Source of the DNA: Stropharia rugosoannulata
Taxonomy: Eukaryota > Basidiomycota > Agaricomycetes > Agaricales > Strophariaceae
Reading direction: 5' to 3'
Assembly: GCA_028532985.1 (NCBI GenBank)
Contig: JANCIK010000011.1
Location: forward strand, 1,054,001 to 1,118,000
DNA length: 64,000 nt
The translations under genes were made by a program, and so were the position numbers. Positions 1-10,440 of this stretch are shown one piece after another. Positions within the stretch are counted from its first letter, which is position 1; each line of letters opens with the position of its first letter. The notes under the pieces are model-generated. The model was given only the letters and a program-made list of their open reading frames with translations. It was not told the origin of the DNA and ran no database searches.

Positions 1-349
1 TCATGTACATTGTATACTCTATCTAACATACCTTGCTACTCTAGCATGGGGCGGAGCAGACAGCGGTGGTTGCGAGTTCCGAGTGTGCGGATGTGGGTCA
101 TGCAGTAAGTACCCAGGGCACTGTGTTACACGGTGAGCAAGAAAAACACCTCGCCTTGGTGCTCCACGCCCGTGCCGTGCATGGTCCGCGCGATTGATGG
201 TGCGTATAGAACCTTCTCTGAATCAAGTTCCTGAGTGACAGGAGCATGACATTGTCGAGAAGGTTGCTGCAGCATGTGTCTATCGCTCATCTGGCAGACA
301 GATGGATAGGGCGCGGGGCATGCGCGCTGTCCTGTATCGCAGCATGCAA

Positions 350-1040
350 AGACCGGCACCTTGAGGTTCGGGCTGCATTGGTAGTGGCGCGCTGATTGCG
401 AGTGCGGACTGCACAAAGGTGGGTTGCGCAGGCATGAGCGCCGCCTTACTCTGGGCACGCTCAACACTGCGCCAGGAAATACCCGCTCCTCGTTTGCGCG
501 TCGCCTGTTCCGTGAGCAGTGGTGGCGCAGGATTGATGGCGCGCGCGGAACGCGCTAAGCACGGTGGTTCTTGTGCGCGGCTACTGTCTGTGATCACGGG
601 TAAGCACAAGTAACAGGCCGCGCTAACCTGCGCTCGTCCAGTGAGCTTCGGCTGCGCAGGATCAATGCCATCCTTATGGTAGCAGACGAACTGGCCGACT
701 GCGAAGACTGGCACCTTGAGGTTTCGGCTGCATTGGCATTGGCGGCGCAGCGCGCTGATTGCAAGTCCAACTGCGCAAAGGTGGGTCACGCAGGCATGAC
801 TGCCGCCAAGTTACTCTGGGTACATTCAACACTGTGCAAGAGAATACCCGCTCCCTGCTTGCGCCCCGCCTGTTTCGTGGTGGCGCGCAATCGATAGCGC
901 GCGCGGAACAACGCGCTAAACACGGCGGTTCTTGTGCGCGGCTGTTCTCCGTGATCACGGGTAAGCACAAGCGTACAGGCTGCGCCGCGACGTGCGCACG
1001 TCTAGTGAGCTTCGGCTACGCGGGATTAATGCCATGCGCA
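350..1040 (+). repeat. Degenerate tandem modules of about 360 bp
   Basis: Sequence at 351-610 (beginning gaccggcaccttgagg) recurs with about 80-85 percent identity at 706-971. A third partial module starts near 1006 (tgagcttcggct). Each module ends in tgatcacgggtaagcacaag, which resembles an intron donor. One frame of the second module is helix-like and open from about 643 to 895, while the equivalent frame of the first module is broken. The likely reading is a decayed tandem exon-intron duplication. An identical array lies in the right copy at 10681-11371. Confidence 0.7.
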
Positions 1041-1660
1041 TTGGCCTTGAGTCGTCTGTCCCCTGCGCCGCGCACGCCGTACTTGCCCGTGCAAACGGTT
1101 CTGTAGAATTACATGTACTTGTTAATGCAGATCATAATGCGACGTACCCTGAATTACCGTCCTTGAGGTGGACCGGCGTGTGAGCGCGGGTCGCGGAAAC
1201 ACTTCCGCAACGGAGGCGTCGCGCGGGCAGCGGAACTCACGGGACAGATTCGCGTGCACCGTACCCGCCTCGCGACGGTTCGGTCTTGCTGCGGACGTGA
1301 CATTTGTCTGAATCCTTGCGGCGCTGCGACGCGCAACGGCATCAGATGGGCAGGAGCGGCGGCGGCGCTGTGTGAGGCCAAGAAAGGGACGACGGGACAC
1401 GGCGCGTGGGACGGTGTCAAGTGAGGGATGGGATACGAGGGGAAGACCTCGGGAGAGGCAACAGGCGGCGTGTGCGGGAGGCGATGGGAGGCATGCACGA
1501 GATGTGCGGGAGGGGCAAAGAGACTCGAGGCAACAGACGTGCAGAGTGGAGAGCAGGCAGTGCCTATATGAGAGAGGTGTGTGTTTATGCGGCCAGTCGA
1601 CATCTGGCCAACATTGAGGTTAAATTAAATCTGGCACTCCTCGCGTAGATCGCGCTCGCA

Positions 1661-1735
1661 GCTGACAAATTCAGGTGCAAATTCTGCGGGAAACGTTTCG
1701 ATGCAGCAATGACTCAGCACTTCTATGACATTCGT
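1661..1735 (+). other. C2H2 zinc-finger-like coding fragment
   Basis: One frame reads FRCKFCGKRFDAAMTQH, giving the C-x2-C half and following KRF of a C2H2 finger plus a histidine. The second histidine is not in its canonical place, and a stop lies just upstream in frame. It has no visible start or splice context. It is best read as a fossil fragment, and it is duplicated identically at 11994-12068. Confidence 0.3.
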
Positions 1736-2538
1736 TTCCTTCTGCGGAAGGACTTTGGCATTGAATCAACATTGAATGTAACGTGTTCTGACAAGTCTTC
1801 ATGTACTCTATCTCCTCGAGGCGTGTCGACATTCCTACGTTTACCATTACTAAGTCTTTCTGTATTTTTAGTTTTTACAAAGCCAACCCTTCGTAAATGG
1901 CAAGTATTGGACTAATAACACTTGAAGTAATGCTTCCAGACAAATGTGTCCGCCGTAACTATTCAGTAGCTCGTAAGCGAAGATGTTGACTCTTCTCAGT
2001 GGGTCGCCTCTAAGACTCAGACTGGTGCTACATGTCAGTTTGGCGTACAAGTTATTACAAACTAGTTCAATCAAAGCCACCCGTAAGAATAAGTTAGCAC
2101 AGATCTTCCAACCAGTTATACTCCGTAAAATATTAACGTAGTAGATCTCAAGTAGTTGATCATGTAACCAGTAAAGCCTTGAGCTTGACCTCTCCAAACC
2201 TTCCTCTTAAAATTAGTGATTTATTACCCTATCGGTATTGTTACTCAGCGTATATTATCCACTAGACTCGCGACCATACCCTATGCGGTTTGCTAGTCAT
2301 GCGTACAAAGGAGATGCCGAGTGGCATCACTGAGTTTCAAATCGGCTGCAACCTTGGTAACTATTGGTTCATTCCGATTATTGCTTTCCCATATCCTACT
2401 ACTAATTTTCGGACTTGTATAACGAGTTTGCTGTCTATTTAGTGCCGTCGGAGTTGTTATTTTGAGCGTCCGCAAGCCAATATTTTCAACTTCTCACGCA
2501 ACTCTTGCATTCTTTCGAAAACATCCGCTCTTCAATCA

Positions 2539-3405
2539 GTGCAACTAACAGCAGGAATGGATCCACCAACAACAGCTAGTGACGTTTTCGACACTAGTAC
2601 GGACACCTGCAATCAACCAGGTCAACGATACACCCCAAATATCCCAGCAGAGATTTGGATTATCATCATCCAAGAGGCGATATGCTTCCCTCGACACATT
2701 CTTTATCCTGATATGCTAGGATTAACAGTAGGGCTACCTTCCTCGATTATTCTAAGAGACCAACGTCAATCAGTGAAAAAATCTATGGTATGTACATCAA
2801 TCTTTTGCCCGGTGCCTGGCGCTCAAGAATATGTAGGCAACAAGGAGCCATCTCTGCAGAGTAAACAAGTCGTGGCATATCTGGACAGCGCCTTTTCTTT
2901 ATGAGTACATTATTCTTGAAAAGAATATGCAACCATCTACTGCTCTGGAACTGATGGCACGAGCGCGGGCCTCTCTGGCGTCCTGTGCGTCACCTCCAGC
3001 ACTTGGCTCAGCAACGCAGCGGTTGGATGTCAACACATATATATCCAAAGACATGGACCATGATAAATTTTTTAACGACCTTGCTGATTTGCTATCTCAC
3101 CTAACCAGCCTTCGGGTCCTGACTTTTTCTCTTAGCAAGACGTTTCGTGAAAACCCAAGGCTACCTGCAGTTGTTGTTGAATCACTCAAGTGTCACAAGT
3201 CGCTCAAAGTGTTGCACTGGTACACGTACCCTACTTTCCAATAGTGGATGTGCCCCAGTTCTTAACAGACTACTCCAGCCTCGAATCCATAAACACGTTC
3301 ACAGCGCTACCTTCAGACTCTCAGGTAATAGATGGAAGTCTTGATTCACTAAAAGTGATTCATGTGCATGAAAGAGGCTTTGGAGATAGGATACAAGCGA
3401 CACAG
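2539..3405 (+). pseudogene. F-box protein gene, broken left copy
   Basis: This is the left copy of the F-box gene at 12872-14273. Exon 1 is 2539-2787 and the intron 2788-2836; exon 2 starts at 2837. The F-box-like segment (NIPAEIWIIIIQEA) is unchanged. A single C is missing near 3230 compared with the right copy, which shifts the frame and gives a stop at 3244. Homology then ends altogether near 3405, about 530 bp short of the intact gene's end. Several substitutions cluster in the last 250 bp. The copy cannot encode a full protein. Any transcript would give at most the F-box part of a substrate adaptor. Confidence 0.85.
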
Positions 3406-4100
3406 CCTCGGGTATGGAACAGATGCTACACTACTCGGCTGTCATTGCTTGGCATCATCTAACCCGTGTATGGCAAGAAAACTGCCAAAAAAGGGTTAGA
3501 TCGTTGAAAATCACTCAAGTTTTACACTCTTTCCTGCTGCGTACCGACAGCACTTCTCCCCGCCCGAAGGCCAGGTATTTGTGTGAAAAAGAACGGAAGC
3601 ACGTACCTCCTGTTTGAGCATGGATACCGAGAACGGCTAACTGGGGCTGTAGGACGGCTGACTTCGGGAACCACAGTACGTGCTCTGGCAGGTGCCACTT
3701 CTTGTGTTGACGTGCGTGCAGTGCTGTGGTCTGCGTCAGTTCAGAAGCATGCATACACTGTGAATGTTACTCACAAGTGCTATGGCTCATGAAGACAAGG
3801 GGGTGCAGGTCGTAGTCCTGGCATGATACAGGTAAGTGTCAAGTCTCATAACCATGATTCATGAAGACAAGGGGGTGCGAGTCGTAGTGCTGGCATGACA
3901 CAAGTAAGAATCAGGTCAGAGTTCCCGCTCAACTAACAAGATTCAGACTCAGTCCTCTGCGGGACCCACGCTCAAAAATCACACCATTCTCGTAGCGCGG
4001 ATATTACATATATTTCACATTCTGTCTACGGAGAATGAATGGTGTTTGTTGTTTTACTAAAATATACTATGAATGAAATAGAAGGTGGATACGCATGAGT
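3406..4100. other. No recognisable gene; short tandem repeat
   Basis: Sequence after the break in the F-box homology shows no recognisable gene. Two imperfect copies of a unit of about 60 bp lie at about 3787-3843 and 3862-3911. Both start with atgaagacaagggggtgc and contain a tcgtagt-ctggcatga core. Confidence 0.5.
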
Positions 4101-6254
4101 TTGGGCACGGCAAGTCATTTACAGGGCATCCATACATCAAATTTGGTTGACAGTACATCATACACACTTGTACAACATATGGGATGGATAGTGACGTGGC
4201 TTGAAACTCACCTGCGTCGTCGCTACTATCTTTGCACGTTACTTCACCCTCCCTAGACCTCGAACCCTGGCCATTGCAAATGGTCTCGACTGTCTCTGAA
4301 ACACGCAGCTGGGAGGCATTTGCGGGAAGGCAATATGTCGTTTTGGGGTGAGGAATTGCTGTGAACCACTACGAGAGAGAAATACCGCGGACACGAGGGA
4401 AAAAATGGTGGGCTACGTGACTTGCTGTGAAAGACTAGACTAGAGAGAGAAATGCTGTGGGCATGGGGGAGAAAAAGGTGGGTTACATTTATGCCTGTGT
4501 CTGAGCACAGAAAGCTATTTGCGGGTCGTACATACATTCAATTTGGTCGAGAGAGTCCGTACAGTATAAGGAAGAGGGTAAGCAAGAAGACAGCAGGTGT
4601 GCAACTCACCCGCGTCATCACAGGTCCACCAACAAAACCTTTACTGTTTCAGCTTGCGCTGTGCTCGCTGCAGGCGTTGACATTAACTGATGGGCGTCAC
4701 AAATCGTCTTGAATGTTGTAGTTTCTCTCCTGAAGCGCGCGCGGCGGGGATGGGTTTGCGGGAAGGTGATATGTCGTTTCGGGACACGGGGTTAATTACA
4801 CCACTGTTTCATGCGCCCATTCGGGCTGTACATAGTGTAAGTAAGAAAAATGAGATGAGCAGTTGTTATGTACGCACCTGTGATATTGAGGCGCACTAGC
4901 GCTGCTGTTTCCTCACAAAACTGTCTCTTGCGGGTATTGTAAACTGTACGACGCTCCATAGCTCGTATCTCTATGTTGTGCTGCTGGAGAGTGTTCTCCG
5001 GACACTGATAAACTGTGTTGGGCAGGCTGGGCGGACTATACACATTGTAAGTAGAAACGAGAAGGCAGCAGTAATGCGCACACCTGTAGCGCTGCTCCTC
5101 CTTCGCAAACTTGGCTTATATTTATTGAGCAATTATGCCGCTCGCCGCGGGTGCATTCGTCTTGGGAGGCTGTTTTTGGGGCGTCGATATATAGTGTTTG
5201 GACTTGAACATTGTCCCAGGAGCGCGTTTCTACCGAAATGAAAGTGGATAAGTACAGTAACTAATAGAAATTGGATGTGTGGCTTACATGGGTCGCTGCA
5301 GCGCTGGCACGCTGCTAAACGGATTCGTCCTGGGAAGGGCGTTTGCGGGGCGTCGATACATAGCGTCGGGACCTGGGCACGTTGCACGTTTCAGGTCTAG
5401 AGCGAAGGCTGTAAGCAGAAATGGTGTATAGAGCTGTTACAATATACCTGGGTTATCACAGCGCTAGCACGGTGCTCCTCGCATAATTGAAGTCCTTTAA
5501 CAACGGCAGCCCCTTCCTCTCTCCAAAAAACGCTCACTCGCCACAGGGCCCCGTCTTCCTAATGCTTCGACATTGACATACATCTTGAAACGTGTCAGGA
5601 AAACCGTGTGCCAACGCATTAGGGACTGCACATCGTTTCTGGGGCGAATATGACTACAGAGGAATGGTATTAAGCAAATAATACATAGAACATGTACACT
5701 TATAGCTTGCCTAGGTCCTAGCGAAGACACAGCTCGCCGTGAAGGTCCTCCGTTTGCAAGGGGTCGCGCTCGCTGCAGGGCATAAGCCCTTGAAGCCAGG
5801 TGCCTGTTTATACGTCTTGCACATTGTTCCAGGTGTAGATATTTCAATTAGCCGCTGAACAGTGTCTTCGGGTGTCGAAAAACTGTGATTTCATGCAGTG
5901 TGTCATCCAAGAGCGTGCGTGCGTCCAAGGGCAGGTGTCCACGGCTGAGACAGCACATGAGTTAGTAACATAGTATTCAGCAGAATATACACGACGTACC
6001 GGGTCTTTATACAATCCAGTCAACATCTGGATGGCGTGAGGTGGCAACGGCAAGAGGCAAGAGTTGCATCGGCTAGTACGTAAAATGTTAGCACCGGCAT
6101 ACTCCCTCACTCCGCTGCACAGGAACGCGACCGCGCGCCGCACCTCCGGGATGCTGGACTGCTGGACTATTCCCCCATCCCATGGGTATCGATTAATACA
6201 TATATGATCCCCTTTTGGGAAACGTCGGGGTTGTGCAAGGTCAAGACGAGACAC
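4100..6254 (-). other. Intron-dense unit without long reading frame (minus strand)
   Basis: The minus strand shows a series of well-formed introns: 5945-5999, 5654-5699, 5397-5447, 5230-5287, 5036-5083 and 4826-4877. Each has a GT donor, an AG acceptor and often a CTTAC or CTAAC branch-like site. The intervening exons of 109-250 nt resemble each other; a motif reading cgacgccc-caaa-cc-cccaggacgaat recurs. I cannot join them into a long open frame. The first exon (6254-6000) is open and starts with ATG, but translation stops soon after the first intron. It could be a decayed tandem-exon gene or a spliced non-coding RNA. It is divergent from the similar unit at 8700-10440. Confidence 0.45.
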
Positions 6255-8690
6255 TGATCGGACGGAATATGCCTCCCAAGAGTGTGCGTCTTGTATCTTT
6301 GCACCACAGCCGCTCCCCTGCCAGTCATTTAATTAAATGACCCACAGTATACAAGGAACATGCATACTCTATACTGGTGATGAAATCCATAAACTGAATC
6401 TCATGTAACGCTCACACTACTGAGATGTGCATTGGGCGTCATATATGCCACGGTATACACCCTCCCGGGCCATATGTGCAGTTACACATATTCGAGACCA
6501 TTTAATAATCTCAGACTGTACTAATGTATCCTATATACCGTGCGGAGTCTACCAGATATTGTGTGAATTACAAAATCTCTGCAGTGCTCGTTAGTTTTGC
6601 ATACGCCTGCATCGACTACCGAGGGTCAAGAACATTATGAAATCCATTGCTGAGAACCATACAAAATGTGTTAATCATTCTTCATCTGCAATTTGTACAT
6701 CATTATGTAGACTAGGTATCACTCTGAAATGAGTGTAATAGGACGGTGAAATGGCAGGCACTAGTACTCACATTGTTGAAACACGGCGTATCAAAGCTAC
6801 GTTCCCCTCGACGTACAAATCTGCCCAAATCGGCGATTAATTTACTCTAGAACCGTTCTAAATGTATTATGTAAGATGTCCGTATAGCCGCCAAGCCTTG
6901 CTAATAGCTAGCGTCAGCGGTCTCTAAAGTGTTGGAAGAAGTACAGGAAGAGTACAGGGTTTCTACATACATTCCACTTCAATTCTAAGACGTGTACGGT
7001 AAATATGACATACTATCATTGAGTATATATGTCATAGATGTCATATGAGCGCGTGAACTTGTGCGCATGCGTGCGGTACTTGCGCTGCTGTCTTGATGGA
7101 CTTTGTGGCACGGTTTTCAGTGGTTCTCGAGGTACAATAAGTTCGTTTCATGCAGTTTAAAGACATATATATAATCTGTATACCAATTACAATATGTCAG
7201 GTACATATTTTGATGATAATTCAAGCTCAAAGCTTCTCTGAATTGCCAGTAACGCTCATACCACGACACCCTCCTTAACACATTCTGGCATGACTTTACA
7301 CAAAAGGGCTTGATTTCTCGGCTCCCAAATACGCTGGATCAGGGTCCTATTGAGCTATATTTGGTGTGGGAGTTGCACTAGGAGCAGGAGCTAGCAGTAG
7401 CCATGGTATATAGAAGATGTGTGCGGAATGCACAGGGAGCCGTGCAGTGCGATTTGCACGATTTACGCAATTATACGGAATTATTGACCTCTTTTATGTT
7501 GTATCACGACTATACATGTTGGGATAAGTGAGAACGCTCCAGTGCGTTTGCGTGCGGCTCTTGCGCCAGTTCTCGAGTCGTTTGATGCACTTTGCGGTAC
7601 AGCATGCAGCACATCGCCTCGCATATTTCACCGTTATTTCCTTAATTATACCACACTTCCCGTATACTAGATAAGCCCATTGTACTTGTGTATAATCTGC
7701 AACACGCGCAATTGTCAGGAAGCCGTCGCGCATTGGACACGGTATCCATCCCCACCTGTTCCTCCACTTCGCGTTCTCGTGTAATCTTGCACAAAAAGGG
7801 CCCCACTTTTCGGCAATCTAATCCGGCTAATATGCTAATGATATCATGTGCTGGCATGTCGCAGAGCTTCGCGACCGAGCAACTAGCTCTAGATTCGAAG
7901 ATACGCGCAAGCAGACGCAGGGCGGGTTATCTATCCTGCGCGCTATAGCACTGTAAGTCATTTATATATTTATTAACAAACTCATAGTAATAATGTTGGT
8001 CAGATGGTCACTGTTGGCAGGTATGAAAGATCGGACATATGTATCTCGGACTCGGATAACAAGAGTGCGTGCGCACCCTGCCCGCATCCCCGTTCCGAAT
8101 GTTCTGTGCAATACTTCAGACTTTACGGACTTTTTCCGTGTAGCACTACCGCCGCTGACCATTACGTACCGGCTACCAGTCAGATGCCCACTAGTCCAAC
8201 TGTTGTCAGTTAGTTTCGGGCATACGAAGAGTGCAATGAATATACGCCCTCGGTCCAGGCATGTATGCTGAAACCGCACACGCACGTACATTCCTACTCA
8301 ATTACTAGGAATATCTCAATGAAGTGACCCTTTGTAGACTGAGAATTTGTTATGCAGCATCTATGAGATGTGCTGCATACTGGACTTGTACAATATAGCT
8401 GACAACGCTGTTGCTAAACCAGAAAACGTGCTTGGGGAATATTATGGATTATTACAGGCATAGACACTCAGTAAAGTAGTCACACAGCAGACTGCGCAGA
8501 ACTACAGTGCTGGTGATGAATACAATGATTTATTCATAGAATCCGATCTGAAATCGACGCGCAGAGGAGGAGGGACCATGGAGCCGGCTCTCGCTTAGTT
8601 GGACACATTACGCCCAGGACCCTGCACTCACACTTTTGGTCCGCTCCTTCATCATAGCTCTATTTGGTACGTATCCGTATGTACACCTGC
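6255..8690. other. AT-rich spacer, no gene seen
   Basis: This stretch separates the two divergent intron-rich units. Reading frames are short and lack recognisable domains or splice structure. I see no RNA gene or transposon end in it. Confidence 0.5.
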
Positions 8691-8701
8691 TCTACAAAAT
8701 G

Positions 8702-8708
8702 TATATAA
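8702..8708 (+). promoter_or_regulatory. TATA box with downstream pyrimidine-rich tract
   Basis: TATATAA at 8702-8708 is followed by a CT-rich stretch at about 8735-8790. This is an arrangement common at well-expressed fungal promoters. The first intron donor of the downstream unit is 150 bp further on, at 8855. Confidence 0.5.
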
Positions 8709-8744
8709 GCCGGTTAGCTAACTTGACCATTCTTCAGTTCCCTC

Positions 8745-10440
8745 CTCTCCTCTCTCTTCTCAGCTTCTCTTTGCCTCCCGCCTCTAGACGGCGTTCTCGC
8801 ACTGGCTGAGATCTGTCCTGCACTGGCACGCTGCGGCTGGCAGCGACAAGCTCAGTGAGTACGGACATATCTCAGTGCAACTGCGTGATGCTGATGTGTT
8901 ACCTAGAGCATGACAACGGTTCGTGATGACCACGAGCCAACACCACGCTGGGCCTCAAAGACGGACATGTCAGCCAGCGGACACGTCAGAATCTGACCTA
9001 CCTGGAACGTATCGCGGGTTCGCAGCACGCGCCATCACTATGTCGATTCGTGTTCCAAGCACCCGGCCGTTTGTTACGAGGTGAGTACAGTGCGACTTAT
9101 TGAACCGGACTGTCCTGACCGAACCAGTGCAATTGGGTTGTTTTCGAAGGTACGCAGGTAGGGCGCCAGGCGCTGCAGTGAGCGTACGCAACTTGCCAGC
9201 GCGTCAAGGGCGGATCGGACATGCTTCACGCAGGACAGTGAGACGAAAGTAAGTGGTCCGTATCAATATATACAACTGAACTGACTTGCCCTTCTTGCAG
9301 AACTGTTTTATTACCTTGCTAGGACATGCGGACGAGGCCAAGAACCCAAACAAACCGCGCCACGTCGTTTGCAGTACACGATGCATCGCGCAGCAGAGGA
9401 TCTGGCACGACTAGCAGGCCATACGGCGATCGCGTGCCAGTCAGAACTGAACATTCCGCTGTTGTTGGAAGCGTACGCGAGCCAAGTCATGCACAGGGCG
9501 AATGGCCTTGCCCACTGAGACGCCTAGAACATCTGCTGTGAGTCGAGCTTCAATGATGTTTAAATTGTGAGCACTTACATACCTCTTTTATGCAGCCTCT
9601 CGTTGTCGTGCATGGCAAATGCTGCAACACGAGCGCTATGATGCTGGGTATCCACCCAGGGCCCATTAGCACGCTGGGTATGCGAGGCGCACGTCCAGGA
9701 GCATGCGCAAGCTAACTTATGACCTCTCGGTCATGGAAGGGCAGTGGCAAAGTTCACTGTAAGTCGTACTTACTCCATTTCTGCCCTTAATTGACATTGA
9801 AGGCCGCTGCAGCGCGAGCACATGCTGATGTCGATGTGCTGGTAAGTAAGTCCTGTATATAATCCGTATCTGTAGCTAACATACCTTTGACATAGCCCAT
9901 TCATTGCGCTGCATGGCGGTAGTAAGAACTTACCTATTGAATAGGCTCTCGTTGGTGTATGTCTCTGCCGTGACATGCGCCGTGCACAATGGTGCATTGA
10001 ACTCACTATGGAACAGTCCCGCTGCATGCACAGAGCAATTTCGCGTCTGCCCGAACACTGCAGCAGTGGCGGGATTCTTCTCGCGGATACTATGCCCTGT
10101 GAGTGATAACAGCGCGCGTTATAAACAGTAAACCTTACGTCCATAATCCCAGAAGACGCCGCAATCACGTTCCTGCGTGAGAGGAACACGACGTTTTCGA
10201 CGCAGCATGACGGCAGACGAATGGGATACAGCAAATTGCTGTCCAGTGTACGCCGCCTGCGAGCTCGATGACAACGACATGCATCGCTCTGCCCGCCTCT
10301 GCGAAAGCCAAGGGTAAGTAAAATCTTATTATCATGTACATTGTATACTCTATCTAACATACCTTGCTACTCTAGCATGGGGCGGAGCAGACAGCGGTGG
10401 TTGCGAGTTCCGAGTGTGCGGATGTGGGTCATGCAGTAAG
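8745..10440 (+). other. Intron-dense unit without long reading frame (plus strand)
   Basis: At least eight clean GT-AG introns follow each other: 8855-8906, 9081-9127, 9249-9300, 9538-9595, 9759-9802, 9842-9895, 10099-10152 and 10314-10375. They are 44-62 nt long with consensus donors such as GTAAGT and GTGAGT. Exons are 39-240 nt. No frame stays open across them; one frame of the 9301-9537 exon is helix-like (AAEDLARLAGH) but ends in a stop before the next donor. The last intron listed straddles the start of the right repeat copy, so the unit continues into the 360-bp modules. I infer a spliced non-coding transcript or a decayed repeat-exon gene. Confidence 0.5.

Larger units (their letters stand above)
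1..3405 (+). repeat. Long direct repeat, left copy
   Basis: This segment reappears in the same orientation at 10332-13740, offset by 10331 and then 10333-10334 bp. Through about position 3120 I saw only two one-base differences, both in G runs near 1425-1445. From about 3160 to the end several substitutions and one deletion appear, and similarity stops near 3405 inside the F-box gene. The left boundary is not visible because the match already holds at position 1. It contains the module array at about 260-1180, a GC-rich stretch at 1180-1640 with no recognised gene, a zinc-finger-like fragment near 1661, and the broken F-box gene. Confidence 0.95.

Noticed and set aside
1..3400. Numerous 60-170-codon frames on both strands of the GC-rich repeat modules
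   Set aside because: They are Arg, Ala, Pro and Cys-rich, overlap on all frames, and ignore the intron signals. They look like GC-driven open frames.
4250..4275. tRNA T-arm-like sequence (cctcgaaccctgg)
   Set aside because: No matching acceptor stem, D-arm or anticodon arm can be built around it. A similar hit at 44597-44612 also fails.
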